From: Magnetospirillum moscoviense | GTDB taxonomy: Bacteria > Pseudomonadota > Alphaproteobacteria > Rhodospirillales > Magnetospirillaceae | Reading direction: 5' to 3' | Assembly: GCF_001650635.1 (NCBI RefSeq) | Contig: NZ_LWQU01000112.1 | Coordinates: forward strand, 1-55,499 | DNA length: 55,499 nt | In this document: positions 36,938-47,482 of the stretch, piece by piece | Layout: the number at the start of each line of letters is the position of its first letter | How positions within the stretch are numbered: the stretch's first letter is position 1 | Program-made: the position numbers and the translations under genes | Notes under the pieces: generated by a model | What the model saw: only the letters and a program-made list of their open reading frames with translations | Databases searched by the model: none | What the model was told of the DNA's origin: nothing

Positions 36938-37033
36938 ATCCTTTGGTGACGAAGGACGAGACAGATTGCCGGAATGGTGTATGATCGCGCCGTCCCGGCC
37001 GTCACCGGGTCCCATCCAGTTTTCGAGGGTATC

Positions 37034-37759
<726 letters not shown>

Positions 37760-37762
37760 ATC

Positions 37763-38335
37763 GTGTCCACGCCCACCAATTGGAACGATCTCAAGAAAGA
37801 CGTGAGCCACCGCATGGATAGCGCGGTGGACGTGCTGAAGAAGGAATTCGCCGGTCTGCGCACCGGCCGCGCCGCCGCGTCGCTGCTGGAGCCGGTGGTG
37901 GTCGAGGCCTATGGCCAGACCATGCCGATCACCCAGTGCGGCACCATCGGCGTGCCGGAGCCCCGCATGCTGACCGTGCAGGTGTGGGACAAGGGCCTGG
38001 TCAAGGCGGTCGAGAAGTCGATCCGCGACGCCGGCCTGGGCCTGAACCCGCAGACCGACGGCCAAGTGGTCCGCGTGCCGATCCCCGCCCTGAACGAGGA
38101 GCGCCGCAAGGAGCTGCAGAAGGTCGCCGGCAAGTATGCCGAGCAGGCCCGCATCGCCGTGCGCAACGTCCGCCGCGACGGCCTGGACATCCTGAAGAAG
38201 ATGGAAAAGGCCGGTCACGTCTCGGAAGACGAGACCAAGAAGCACGAGAAGGACATCCAGTCCATCACCGACGAGACGATCAAGAAGATCGACGAGGCGC
38301 TAAGCCACAAGGAAAAGGAAATCATCCAGGTCTGA
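37763..38335 (+). CDS. frr: Ribosome recycling factor
   Basis: 190 residues from GTG 37763. The three-helix bundle and small domain of RRF are recognised by [44 protein letters not shown] and AIRN-like AVRNVRRDG. It splits post-termination ribosomes together with EF-G. uppS follows after five bases. Confidence 0.97.
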   Translation: MSTPTNWNDLKKDVSHRMDSAVDVLKKEFAGLRTGRAAASLLEPVVVEAYGQTMPITQCGTIGVPEPRMLTVQVWDKGLVKAVEKSIRDAGLGLNPQTDGQVVRVPIPALNEERRKELQKVAGKYAEQARIAVRNVRRDGLDILKKMEKAGHVSEDETKKHEKDIQSITDETIKKIDEALSHKEKEIIQV

Positions 38336-38340
38336 CCCCG

Positions 38341-39075
38341 ATGGAAGCCGCCGCCAAGCCCGATCAAGGTCTGCCCGCACCGGTGCACGTCGCCATCATC
38401 ATGGATGGCAACGGCCGCTGGGCCAAGGCGCGCGGCTTGCCGCGCACCGCCGGCCACAAGAAGGGGGCGGAATCGGTGCGCCGCGCCGTCGAGACCGCCC
38501 GCGAGCTGGGCGTGTCGTACCTGACCCTTTACGCCTTCTCGTCCGAGAACTGGAAGCGCCCCGTGGGCGAGGTCACCGACCTGATGGGCCTGTTGCGCCT
38601 TTACTTACGCAACGAGGTCAACAGCCTGCACAAGAACGGCATTCGCCTGCGCATCATCGGCGACCGTTCCAAGCTGTCGGCCGACATCGTCACGCTGATC
38701 GAGGAATCCGAGGCCAAGACCCGGGACAACAATGCCCTGACCCTGGTGCTGGCGCTGTCCTATGGCGGCCGCCAGGAAATCGTCGAGGCGGCGCGGGCCG
38801 TCGCCCGCCAGGTGGCCGAAGGCCGTATCTCGGTCGATGCCATCGACGAGACAACGCTGGCCGGCAACCTGTTCACCGCCGACATCCCCGATCCCGATCT
38901 GGTGATCCGCACCTCGGGCGAGCAGCGCATCTCGAATTTCCTGCTGTGGCAGTGCGCCTATTCCGAACTGGTGTTCCTGGACGTGCTGTGGCCCGATTTC
39001 AGCCGTTCCGACTTCGAGGCGGCGATCCGCGACTATCACGGTCGCGACCGCCGCTTTGGCGCGGCCAACGGCTGA
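38341..39075 (+). CDS. uppS: Undecaprenyl diphosphate synthase (cis-prenyltransferase)
   Basis: 244 residues from ATG 38341. Family motifs: [17 protein letters not shown] with catalytic Asp22, the [11 protein letters not shown] block, [11 protein letters not shown], and the C-terminal [20 protein letters not shown]. It makes the C55 lipid carrier for peptidoglycan and LPS sugars. Downstream cdsA may start inside its last codons. Confidence 0.97.
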   Translation: MEAAAKPDQGLPAPVHVAIIMDGNGRWAKARGLPRTAGHKKGAESVRRAVETARELGVSYLTLYAFSSENWKRPVGEVTDLMGLLRLYLRNEVNSLHKNGIRLRIIGDRSKLSADIVTLIEESEAKTRDNNALTLVLALSYGGRQEIVEAARAVARQVAEGRISVDAIDETTLAGNLFTADIPDPDLVIRTSGEQRISNFLLWQCAYSELVFLDVLWPDFSRSDFEAAIRDYHGRDRRFGAANG

Positions 39076-39082
39076 CGCCCCC

Positions 39083-39877
39083 GTGCTGGCCACTCGCATC
39101 GTCTCGGCTCTGGTCATGGCTCCCGCCGCATTGCTGGCGGCGTGGTGGGGCGGTTATGTCTTCGCCGTGCTGGCTGCCGTGGCGGCGGCGGTGATGGCGT
39201 GGGAATGGCACAAGATGGTTGCCGGCCGCTTCGGGGCTGCCGGGATGATTTCCGCCGTCGCGGGCGCGGCCGCCGCGCTGGGGGCGGTCGAAGTCCCCCA
39301 TCTGTCGGTGCTGGCGGTGGTGGCGGCTTGCCTGGCCGGCACCGCCCTGTCGCCGATCCATGCCGAACGCGGCCGCCTGTGGGTTGGCCTGGGCGCCCTT
39401 TATACCGGCCTGCCGGCGGTGGCCCTGGTGTGGCTGCGCCAGGATGGCGAGCTGGGCCTGTTGACCTTGTTGTGGCTTTTGTTGCTGGTGTGGGCCACCG
39501 ATACCGGGGCTTACGGCGCCGGCCGCGGCCTGGGCGGCCCGTTGCTGATGCCGCGCGTCAGCCCCAAGAAGACCTGGGCCGGCCTGATCGGCGGCGTGAT
39601 TTGCGCCGCGCTGGTGGGCGCCGGCATCGGCTTGTGGCTGCATGGGCAGCTATCCTTCGGTCTGGTCGCGGCCAGCGGCTTGCTGGCGGTGGTGGCGCAA
39701 GCCGGCGATTTGATGGAAAGCTGGGTCAAGCGCCGCTGTGGCGTCAAGGATTCCAGCACCATCATTCCCGGCCATGGCGGCGTGCTGGATCGTCTTGACG
39801 GCCTGCTGGCCGCCGCTCTGGCGGTGGCCTTCGCCGCCTGGGTGTCGGGCCAGCCGGTCCTGGCTTGGCACGGCTAG
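39083..39877 (+). CDS. cdsA: Phosphatidate cytidylyltransferase
   Basis: 264 residues from GTG 39083, which gives the usual family start LATRIVSALVMAP; an upstream TTG at 39056 (273 residues) overlaps uppS. About eight membrane helices and the C-terminal signature AGDLMESWVKRRCGVKDSS...PGHGGVLDRLDGL are seen. It forms CDP-diacylglycerol, the precursor of all phospholipids. No good ribosome site is visible, so translation may depend on coupling to uppS. Confidence 0.95.
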   Translation: MLATRIVSALVMAPAALLAAWWGGYVFAVLAAVAAAVMAWEWHKMVAGRFGAAGMISAVAGAAAALGAVEVPHLSVLAVVAACLAGTALSPIHAERGRLWVGLGALYTGLPAVALVWLRQDGELGLLTLLWLLLLVWATDTGAYGAGRGLGGPLLMPRVSPKKTWAGLIGGVICAALVGAGIGLWLHGQLSFGLVAASGLLAVVAQAGDLMESWVKRRCGVKDSSTIIPGHGGVLDRLDGLLAAALAVAFAAWVSGQPVLAWHG

Positions 39878-39885
39878 GGGGGGCG

Positions 39886-41058
39886 ATGAGCGATCAGCGC
39901 CGTTCCGTCACCATTCTGGGCTCGACCGGATCGATCGGCCGCAACACCGTCGAACTGGTGGAAGCCGACCCCGCGACCTATCGGGTCGAGGCACTGGTGG
40001 CCAACGGCAGCGTCGATCTGCTGGCCGACCAGGCCAAGCGGCTGAAGGCCCGCGTCGCGGTGGTGGCCGACGAGACCCGTCTGGCCGAACTGCGCGACCG
40101 CCTGAAGGGCAGCGGCATCGAGGCGGCCGGTGGTGCGACGGCGGTAATCGAGGCGGCGGCGCGGCCGGCCCAGTGGGTGATGGCCGCCATCGTCGGCGCT
40201 GCCGGCCTGGCGCCGACCCTGGAAGCGGTGCGGCGTGGCGCGGTGATCGGTTTGGCCAACAAGGAATGCATGGTTTCGGCCGGGCAGCTGATGATGGCCG
40301 AGGTCGAGCGCTGCGGCGCCACCCTGTTGCCGGTGGATTCCGAGCATTCGGCCATCTTCCAGGTGTTCGAGACCGACCAGCGCGACCAGATCGAGAAGAT
40401 CGTGCTGACCGCCTCGGGCGGGCCGTTCCGTTCGCGCAGCCTGGCCGAGATGGAAGCGGTGACGCCCGAACAGGCGGTGGCCCATCCCAACTGGTCGATG
40501 GGGGCCAAGATCAGCGTCGATTCGGCTTCGATGATGAACAAGGGCCTGGAACTGATCGAGGCCCACCACCTGTTCGCCATGCCGGAAAGTCAGATCGACA
40601 TCGTCGTGCATCCGCAATCGGTGATCCATTCTCTGGTGGCTTACCGCGACGGCTCGGTGCTGGCGCAGTTGGGCAGCCCGGACATGCGCACCCCCATCGC
40701 CTATGCCCTGGGCTGGCCCCGGCGGATTCCTGCGCCGTCGCCCCGCCTGGACCTGGCTGCGATCGGCCAGCTTACCTTCGAATCACCCGACTCGGTGCGC
40801 TTTCCCGCCCTGGCCTTGGCGCGGCGCGCCTTGCAAAGCGGCGGCGCCGCACCTACTGTTTTGAACGCCGCCAACGAGATCGCCGTCCAGGCCTTCCTGA
40901 CCGGCGCACTTTCGTTCCTGGGCATCGCCCGCCTGGTCGAGGACGCGCTGAATGCCATGGGGCCGCTGCCCCTGGACAGCCTGGACGACGTGATGGCAGC
41001 CGATGGGTGGGGACGCGCCCATGCCGCCGCCGCGTTGCGGGCCGGCCGGATTCGCTGA
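39886..41058 (+). CDS. dxr: 1-deoxy-D-xylulose 5-phosphate reductoisomerase
   Basis: 390 residues from ATG 39886. NADPH-binding ILGSTGSIGRNT is at the N terminus, and the metal/substrate motifs PVDSEHSAIFQ, LTASGGPFR, HPNWSMGAKISVDSASMMNK and GLELIEAHHLF follow. It commits to the MEP isoprenoid pathway, feeding UppS encoded two genes upstream. It has a G-rich ribosome site eight bases after cdsA. Confidence 0.97.
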   Translation: MSDQRRSVTILGSTGSIGRNTVELVEADPATYRVEALVANGSVDLLADQAKRLKARVAVVADETRLAELRDRLKGSGIEAAGGATAVIEAAARPAQWVMAAIVGAAGLAPTLEAVRRGAVIGLANKECMVSAGQLMMAEVERCGATLLPVDSEHSAIFQVFETDQRDQIEKIVLTASGGPFRSRSLAEMEAVTPEQAVAHPNWSMGAKISVDSASMMNKGLELIEAHHLFAMPESQIDIVVHPQSVIHSLVAYRDGSVLAQLGSPDMRTPIAYALGWPRRIPAPSPRLDLAAIGQLTFESPDSVRFPALALARRALQSGGAAPTVLNAANEIAVQAFLTGALSFLGIARLVEDALNAMGPLPLDSLDDVMAADGWGRAHAAAALRAGRIR

Positions 41059-41108
41059 ATGCCACCGCCGCCCGACGGGCGGCCTGATCTTGACCTGAAC
41101 GGATCGTC

Positions 41109-42233
41109 ATGGATTTCTTCTGGAACTATATCGTCGTCTTCCTGCTCATCCTGACCGTCGTGGTGTTCGTCCATGAGCTGGGCCATTACCTGGTCGCCCG
41201 CTGGAACGGCGTGAAGGTCGAGGTCTTTTCCATCGGCTTCGGGCCCGAGATCTGGGGCTTCAACGACAAGTCCGGCACCCGCTGGCGCTTCAGCCTGCTG
41301 CCCTTGGGCGGCTATGTGAAGATGTTCGGCGACGCCGACGAGGCCTCGGCCACCGCCGCCGACATTCCCATGACCGATGCCGAGAAGGAACAGAGCTTCC
41401 GCTATAAGAGGGTGGGCCAGCGCGCCGCCATCGTCTTTGCCGGCCCGGCGGCCAATTTCGTGTTCGCCATCGTCGGCCTGGCCTTGATGTTCATGGTCCT
41501 GGGCCAGCCGGTCACCGAGCCGGTGATCGGCCAGGTCCATCCCGACACCGCCGCCGCCGCCGCCGGCCTGAAGGTGGGCGACCGCATCCTGGTGGTCAAC
41601 GGCAAGGCGGTCGATCGCTTCCAGGAAATCCAGCGCATCGTCCGCCTGGATATCGACCGCCCGCTGGAAATGGACATCGACCGCGACGGCGCCATGATCT
41701 CCATCGTCGCCCAGCCGCGCGTGGTCGAGCGCAAGGGGCTGTTCGGCGACATGGAAAAGGTGCCGGTGCTGGGCATCTCGGCCGACACGCAGCGCACCAG
41801 TATCGTCCATTACGGCCCGGCCTCGGCCCTGTGGCAGGCGATCAAGGAAACCGGGCAGATGGTGTCGTCGACTTTCGTCGGCATCGGCCAGATGATTTCC
41901 GGCACCCGCGACAGCGACGAACTGGGCGGGCCGATCCGCATCGCCAAGGGCGCGGGCGAGGCGGCCCAGGTGGGATTCGCCAGCGTGGTTTTCTACACCA
42001 TTCTGCTTTCCCTTAACCTGGGCTTAATTAATCTGTTCCCCATTCCCGTTCTGGATGGTGGTCATCTGGTGTTCTATGCCGCCGAGGCCATCTTTGGTAG
42101 GCCGCTGGGCGAAAAGGCACAAGAATATGGTTTCCGAATCGGGCTGTTTCTGGTATTGGCCTTGATGGTATTTGCTACCCGTAACGACATCGTTTCTCTT
42201 CCAGTGTGGGACGCGGTCAAGCGGTTGCTATAA
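41109..42233 (+). CDS. rseP: Site-2 intramembrane zinc protease RseP (MmpA-like)
   Basis: 374 residues. HELGH (residues 22-26) in the first membrane helix and NLFPIPVLDGGH near residue 305 supply the zinc ligands. One PDZ domain lies at about 120-200, where E. coli RseP has two. Single-PDZ forms are known from other alphaproteobacteria such as Caulobacter MmpA. It cleaves anti-sigma factors and leftover signal peptides within the membrane. It sits in the usual place before bamA. Confidence 0.95.
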   Translation: MDFFWNYIVVFLLILTVVVFVHELGHYLVARWNGVKVEVFSIGFGPEIWGFNDKSGTRWRFSLLPLGGYVKMFGDADEASATAADIPMTDAEKEQSFRYKRVGQRAAIVFAGPAANFVFAIVGLALMFMVLGQPVTEPVIGQVHPDTAAAAAGLKVGDRILVVNGKAVDRFQEIQRIVRLDIDRPLEMDIDRDGAMISIVAQPRVVERKGLFGDMEKVPVLGISADTQRTSIVHYGPASALWQAIKETGQMVSSTFVGIGQMISGTRDSDELGGPIRIAKGAGEAAQVGFASVVFYTILLSLNLGLINLFPIPVLDGGHLVFYAAEAIFGRPLGEKAQEYGFRIGLFLVLALMVFATRNDIVSLPVWDAVKRLL

Positions 42234-42285
42234 ACAGACCAAGATCGTCGTCTTTTCCGGGCGGCTTTCTTCAGGGGGGCCTTAA

Positions 42286-44562
42286 ATGGGTTTGGTGCGA
42301 AAGACCGCGCTGGCGTTGGGGCTGATCGCCGCCGTTGCGCCGGCCATGGCGCAAGAATCTGGCCGGGTCCGGCAGATCGTGGTGCAGGGCACCCAGCGTG
42401 TCGAGGTCGAGACCGTCAAATCCTACATGGCCATCGCCGAGGGCGATCCCTACAATTCCGACCGCATCGACCGGTCGTTGAAGGCCTTGTTCAACACCGG
42501 CCTGTTCGCCGACGTCGCCATTCGGCGCGAGGGTGAAGCGGTGGTGGTCAAGGTGGTCGAGAACCCGATCATCAACCGCATCGCCTATGAGGGCAACAAG
42601 CGCGTCAAGGACGAGGAGCTGCAGCAGGAAACCCAGCTGCGCCCGCGCGTGGTCTATACCCGCACCAAGGTCCAGAACGACGTCAAGCGCATGCTGGACC
42701 TTTATCGGCGCCAGGGCCGCTTTGCCGCCACCGTCGAGCCGAAGATCATCCAGCTGGAACAGAACCGCGTCGATCTGGCCTACGAGATCAACGAGGGCGA
42801 GCCGACCTACGTCAAGCGCATCAATTTCGTCGGCAACAAGTTCTATAGCGATTCGCGCCTGCGCGAGGTGCTGTCGACCAAGGAAGAGCGCTGGTACCGG
42901 TTCCTGTCGTCGGACGACACCTACGATCCCGACCGCCTGACCTATGACCGCGAGCTGATGCGCCGTTACTACCTGAAGCACGGCTTTGCCGACTTCCGCG
43001 TGGTGTCGGGCGTGGCCGAGCTGACGCCCGACCGCGAGGGCTTCTTCATCACCTTCACGGTGGAAGAGGGTGATCGCTACAAGTTCGGCGCCTCCGACAT
43101 CAAGGTTGCCCTGAAGGACCTGACCGCCGACGAGCTGAAGGCCAACATCGATTCCCAGCCGGGCGAGTGGTACAACGCCGATCAGGTCGAAGACATCGTC
43201 CAGCGCCTGACCGACGCCGTCGGCACCAAGGGTTACGCCTTCGTCGACGTCAAGCCGCAGATCCAGCGCGACCGCGAGAACAAGGTCGTCAACGTCACCT
43301 ATGAAATCCAGGAAGGCCCGCGCGTCTATGTCGAGCGGATCGACATCACCGGCAACGTGCGCACCCTGGACAAGGTGATCCGCCGCGAATTCCGCCTGGT
43401 CGAGGGTGACGCCTTCAATACCGCCAAGGTTCGCCGCTCGCGTCAGCGCGTCAAGGATCTGGCCTTCTTCGAGAAGGTCGAGGTGACCAACGTGCCCTCC
43501 GAGACCTCGCCCGACAAGACCATCATCAAGGTCGATGTCGTCGAGAAGTCCACCGGCGAACTGATGTTCGGCATCGGTTGGTCCAGCCAGGCCGGCCCGC
43601 TGCTGGAAAGCTCGCTGCGCGAGCGCAACCTGCTGGGCAAGGGCCAGGACCTCAAGCTTTCCGGCCAGCTGGGCACGCGCCGCACCTCGGCCGAGCTGTC
43701 CTTCACCGAACCCTATTTCCTGGATCGCCAGCTGGCGGCCGGTTTCGACCTGTTCTCGATCACCCGCAAGATGCAGCGCGAAAGCTCGTACGATTCGAAT
43801 ACCGCCGGCACCGCGCTCAGGGCCGGCTACAGCATCCACGAGAATTTGCGCCAAGACATCAAGTACATGATCAAGCGCGACCAGGTCGAGAACATCAAAA
43901 GCACCGCCTCGACCTATGTGCAGGAGCAGTTGGGCTCGTCGATGATGTCGTCGATCCAGCAGACCTTGCTGTGGGATTATCGCGACAGCCGCATCGAGCC
44001 GACCGAAGGTCATTATTTCCGCATCAATAACGAGTTCGCCGGCCTGGGCGGCACCCAGAAGTTCATCCGCAACAATTTCGGTGCGGGTAAGTTCTTCCCG
44101 ATCGACGAAGGCGTGGTGTTCTCGCTGACCGGCAATGCCGGCTTCATGAATAACTGGGGCGACAACAAGATCCGCATCACCGAGCGCTACTATCTGGGTG
44201 GCGAGACCTTGCGCGGCTTCGAGCCGATGGGCGTCAGTCCGCGCGATTCCGGCAGCGGCGATGCCCTGGGCGGCCTGTGGCAATATCACGGCACCGCGCA
44301 ATTGAAATTCCCGCTGGGCCTGCCGCAGGAATTCGGCGTCGCCGGTCAGGTCTTCACCGACATCGGTTCGATCGGTGAGACCGAGTCCTACACCAACAAG
44401 AGCGGCATCAACCAGGCCAGCTCGGTGCGCGCCTCGGTCGGCACCGGCATCAGCTGGAAGTCGCCGATGGGGCCGGTGGCGGTCGATCTGGCGGTGCCGG
44501 TGATGAAGGAAAGTTTCGATAAGGACGAACTGTTCCGCTTCAGCTTCGGCACGAGGTTCTAG
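42286..44562 (+). CDS. bamA: Outer membrane protein assembly factor BamA
   Basis: 758 residues. A signal peptide (cleaved after AMA) is followed by five POTRA domains (about 25-345; for example VQGTQRVEVETVKSYM at the first) and the 16-strand barrel. The barrel includes ERYYLGGETLRGFE (the conserved lid VRGF-like motif) and a C-terminal Phe after FRFSFGTRF. It folds and inserts outer membrane proteins. skp follows after one base. Confidence 0.97.
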   Translation: MGLVRKTALALGLIAAVAPAMAQESGRVRQIVVQGTQRVEVETVKSYMAIAEGDPYNSDRIDRSLKALFNTGLFADVAIRREGEAVVVKVVENPIINRIAYEGNKRVKDEELQQETQLRPRVVYTRTKVQNDVKRMLDLYRRQGRFAATVEPKIIQLEQNRVDLAYEINEGEPTYVKRINFVGNKFYSDSRLREVLSTKEERWYRFLSSDDTYDPDRLTYDRELMRRYYLKHGFADFRVVSGVAELTPDREGFFITFTVEEGDRYKFGASDIKVALKDLTADELKANIDSQPGEWYNADQVEDIVQRLTDAVGTKGYAFVDVKPQIQRDRENKVVNVTYEIQEGPRVYVERIDITGNVRTLDKVIRREFRLVEGDAFNTAKVRRSRQRVKDLAFFEKVEVTNVPSETSPDKTIIKVDVVEKSTGELMFGIGWSSQAGPLLESSLRERNLLGKGQDLKLSGQLGTRRTSAELSFTEPYFLDRQLAAGFDLFSITRKMQRESSYDSNTAGTALRAGYSIHENLRQDIKYMIKRDQVENIKSTASTYVQEQLGSSMMSSIQQTLLWDYRDSRIEPTEGHYFRINNEFAGLGGTQKFIRNNFGAGKFFPIDEGVVFSLTGNAGFMNNWGDNKIRITERYYLGGETLRGFEPMGVSPRDSGSGDALGGLWQYHGTAQLKFPLGLPQEFGVAGQVFTDIGSIGETESYTNKSGINQASSVRASVGTGISWKSPMGPVAVDLAVPVMKESFDKDELFRFSFGTRF

Positions 44563-44563
44563 T

Positions 44564-45172
44564 ATGGCGATCCGGGCTGCACGCCGCCTTGGCGGCGTCA
44601 TTCTGGCCGCGATGACGTTGATACCCTTGGGGGTGTCGGCTCAGACGGCCAGCAAGGTGCCGGTTCCGGTGGTCATCGTGGTGGATGTTCAGGCAGCTTT
44701 GCAGCAATCCACCGCCGCCAAGGCGGTGCGGGCGCAGCGCGACCAGTTCGTCCAGACCTATCAGGCCGAGATGGAGGCCGCCCGCAAGAGCCTGAAGGAG
44801 GCCGAGGCCGAGCTGCTCAAGCAGAAGGCCGCCCTGCCGGCCGATGCCTGGCAGGCCAAGGCGCGGACCTTCGAACAGCAGGTCTATGAATTCAACCAGC
44901 GTTTCCAGAAGTCCAACCAGGCGGTGGAAAAGTCGTTCCGCGCCGCCATGGGCGACCTGTCGCAGGCCCTGGCCCAGGTCACCGAGGAAGTGGCCGGCGA
45001 GATGGGCGCCAATCTGGTACTGCACAAGATGCAGGTGTTCCTGCACGACCCCCGCATGGAAGTGACCCACACGGTGATCGAGCGGCTGAACCGCCGTTTC
45101 CCCTCGGTGACCTTCCCGCCGCCGGTCGAGGAGGGGGCCACCGCTCCCAAGCCGCAGCCCAAGAAGAAGTAA
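44564..45172 (+). CDS. OmpH/Skp-family periplasmic chaperone
   Basis: 202 residues with a signal peptide (about 1-26, ending VSAQ) and a long charged coiled coil (about 60-140), followed by a Pro/Lys-rich tail. The [14 protein letters not shown] start of the mature part and the tentacle helices match the Skp family, which holds unfolded outer membrane proteins for BamA. Gene order bamA-skp-lpxD supports the call. Confidence 0.9.
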   Translation: MAIRAARRLGGVILAAMTLIPLGVSAQTASKVPVPVVIVVDVQAALQQSTAAKAVRAQRDQFVQTYQAEMEAARKSLKEAEAELLKQKAALPADAWQAKARTFEQQVYEFNQRFQKSNQAVEKSFRAAMGDLSQALAQVTEEVAGEMGANLVLHKMQVFLHDPRMEVTHTVIERLNRRFPSVTFPPPVEEGATAPKPQPKKK

Positions 45173-45177
45173 CCATC

Positions 45178-46197
45178 ATGGCCGATTCCCGCTTTTTCAC
45201 CATCGCCGGGCCGTTCACCCTGGCCCAGCTCGCCGAACTGTCTGGCGCCGCCCTGGCCGATCCGGCCAGCGGATCGCTTCGTCTGGCCGACGTCGCCTCG
45301 CTGGAAAATGCTGGCGCCCAGCAGATCAGCTTCCTTGATAACCGCAAATACATCGCGGCCTTCCAGGCCAGTCGGGCCGGCGCCTGCATCGTCCATCCCG
45401 ACCTGGCCGACCGCGCTCCGGCCGGCATGGCGCTGTTGCTGTCGAAGGACCCCTATCGCACCTATGCCAAGGTGGCGCAGGCCTTCTATCCGCGCCCGGC
45501 GTTTCAGGCCGGGATCCATGCCTCGGCGGTGATCGACCCGACCGCCCGACTGGGCGAGGGCTGCCGGGTCGAGGCCAATGTGGTGATCGGAGCGGGTGTC
45601 GAGATCGGTGCTCGCTGCCACATCGCCCCCAACGTGGTGATCGGCGACGGCGTGGTGATCGGCGATGATTGCCTGATCGGGGCCAATTCCACCCTTCAAT
45701 GCGCCCTGATCGGCGCGCGGGTGATGCTTTATCCCGGCGTGCGCATCGGTCAGGACGGTTTCGGCTTCGCCATGGGGCCGCAAGGCCATCTGAAGGTGCC
45801 GCAATTGGGCCGGGTGGTGATCGGCAACGATGTCGAGGTGGGCGCCAACACCACCATCGATCGCGGCGCCGGTCCCGACACGGTGATCGGTGACGGCTGC
45901 ATGATTGATAACCTGGTCCAGATCGGGCACAACGTTCAACTGGGACGGGGCTGCGTCGTCGTCGCCCAGGTCGGCATTTCCGGTTCGACCCAGTTCGGCG
46001 ATTTCGTCGCCGCCGGCGGTCAGGCCGGGTTCGCCGGCCATCTCAAGGTGGGGACCGGGGCGCGCATCACCGCCCAGGCCGGCGTCACCCGCGACATCGG
46101 GGCCGGCGAAACGGTCGGCGGCACCCCGGCGGTGCCCAGGATCGAATGGCTGCGCCAGGCGGCGTTGCTGTCCAAGATGGTTCGGAACAAGGGTTAA
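45178..46197 (+). CDS. lpxD: UDP-3-O-acylglucosamine N-acyltransferase LpxD
   Basis: 339 residues. An N-terminal uridine-binding domain ([17 protein letters not shown]) is followed by a left-handed beta-helix of hexapeptide repeats (about 110-300) and a C-terminal helix. The catalytic His is in the [14 protein letters not shown] region, and [12 protein letters not shown] is typical. It adds the second acyl chain in lipid A synthesis. It is the first gene of the lpxD-fabZ-lpxA-lpxI-lpxB unit. Confidence 0.97.
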   Translation: MADSRFFTIAGPFTLAQLAELSGAALADPASGSLRLADVASLENAGAQQISFLDNRKYIAAFQASRAGACIVHPDLADRAPAGMALLLSKDPYRTYAKVAQAFYPRPAFQAGIHASAVIDPTARLGEGCRVEANVVIGAGVEIGARCHIAPNVVIGDGVVIGDDCLIGANSTLQCALIGARVMLYPGVRIGQDGFGFAMGPQGHLKVPQLGRVVIGNDVEVGANTTIDRGAGPDTVIGDGCMIDNLVQIGHNVQLGRGCVVVAQVGISGSTQFGDFVAAGGQAGFAGHLKVGTGARITAQAGVTRDIGAGETVGGTPAVPRIEWLRQAALLSKMVRNKG

Positions 46198-46211
46198 GAG
46201 GCAGAGGCAGG

Positions 46212-46682
46212 ATGAATACCATGGTGAGCGTGGGCGAGACCGGCAAGGTCATCGACATCAACCGGATCATGGAGATGATCCCGCACCGTTATCCCTTCCT
46301 GATGGTCGATAAGGTGGTCGATGTCTTCGCCGACGTCAGCGCCGTCGGCATCAAGAACGTCACCATCAACGAGCCGTTCTTTCAGGGGCATTTCCCCAGT
46401 CGGCCGGTGATGCCGGGCGTCTTGATCATCGAGGCGATGGCCCAGACCGCGGCCGTGCTGGTGGTCGAGACCCTGGGCCCGAGCGCCGAGGGCAAGCTGG
46501 TCTATTTCATGAGCGTCGACAGCGCCCGCTTCCGCAAGCCGGTCGGCCCGGGCGACCAGTTGGCCATTCACGTCTTCAAGGAACGTTCGCGCGGCAACGT
46601 CTGGAAGTTCCGCGCCGAGGCCAAGGTGGGCGACACCTTGATGGCCGAAGCCACCTATGCCGCGATGATTCTGGATAACTGA
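46212..46682 (+). CDS. fabZ: 3-hydroxyacyl-ACP dehydratase FabZ
   Basis: 156 residues from ATG 46212. Hot-dog fold with catalytic His in [14 protein letters not shown] and the [20 protein letters not shown] block carrying the catalytic Glu. It dehydrates 3-hydroxyacyl-ACP in fatty acid elongation, competing with LpxA/LpxD for that substrate. Its stop overlaps the lpxA start by one base (TGATG). Confidence 0.97.
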   Translation: MNTMVSVGETGKVIDINRIMEMIPHRYPFLMVDKVVDVFADVSAVGIKNVTINEPFFQGHFPSRPVMPGVLIIEAMAQTAAVLVVETLGPSAEGKLVYFMSVDSARFRKPVGPGDQLAIHVFKERSRGNVWKFRAEAKVGDTLMAEATYAAMILDN

Positions 46683-47482
46683 TGCCCACGATCCACCCCA
46701 CCGCCATCGTCGATCCCCAGGCCGAGATCGCCGCCACCGCCATCATCGGCCCCTATTGCGTGGTCGGCGCCAACGTCGTCCTGGGCGAGAGGGTCGAATT
46801 GCTGTCCCATGTGGTGGTCGAAGGCCGCACCACCATCGGCGACGACACCCGCATCTTCCCGTTCGCCTCGATCGGCCATCAGCCGCAGGACCTGAAGTAT
46901 CACGGCGAGCCGTCGACGCTGGAAGTCGGCAAGAACAACCAGATCCGCGAATACGTCACCATGCAGCCCGGCACCGAGGGCGGCGGCATGGTCACCCGCG
47001 TCGGCGACAATTGCCTGTTCATGGCCAGCGCCCACGTCGCCCATGACTGTATCCTGGGCGATCATGTCATCATGGCCAACAACGCCACCCTGGCCGGCCA
47101 TGTGCTGGTCGGCAACCATGCCTTCCTGGGCGGCCTGTCGGCGGTGCATCAGTTCGTGCGCATCGGCAAGCACGCCATGATCGGCGGCATGTCGGGCGTC
47201 GAGGCCGACGTCATCCCGTTTGGCATGGTGATCGGCAACCGCGCCCATCTGAACGGCCTGAACATCGTGGGCCTGCGCCGTCGCGGCTTCTCGCGCGACG
47301 AGATCCACACCTTGCGCAACGCCTATCGCCTGCTGTTCGCCCCCGAGGGCACGCTGCAGGAACGGGTCGCCGACGTCGCCGAGCAGTTCGAAAGCAACGC
47401 CGGAGTCATGGAGATCGTCGAGTTCATCCGTTCGGATTCCTCGCGCTCGCTGTGCACGCCCGGCTTCGAGGATGGCAAGTAA
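46682..47482 (+). CDS. lpxA: UDP-N-acetylglucosamine acyltransferase LpxA
   Basis: 266 residues. A hexapeptide beta-helix (about 1-190) contains the family block ASAHVAHDCILGDHVIMAN with the catalytic His, then GGLSAVHQFVRIGKHAMIGG, and a helical C-terminal domain (GLRRRGFSRDEI). First acylation step of lipid A. It overlaps lpxI by 11 bases. Confidence 0.97.
   Translation: MPTIHPTAIVDPQAEIAATAIIGPYCVVGANVVLGERVELLSHVVVEGRTTIGDDTRIFPFASIGHQPQDLKYHGEPSTLEVGKNNQIREYVTMQPGTEGGGMVTRVGDNCLFMASAHVAHDCILGDHVIMANNATLAGHVLVGNHAFLGGLSAVHQFVRIGKHAMIGGMSGVEADVIPFGMVIGNRAHLNGLNIVGLRRRGFSRDEIHTLRNAYRLLFAPEGTLQERVADVAEQFESNAGVMEIVEFIRSDSSRSLCTPGFEDGK

Noticed and set aside
36944-36989. Promoter for pyrH around TATGAT at 36978
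   Set aside because: The -10-like box has no acceptable -35 at proper spacing, so I did not list it.
42271-44601. 776-residue opposite-strand frame over bamA
   Set aside because: Same reason: a codon-bias shadow with low-complexity Leu/Gly/His composition.
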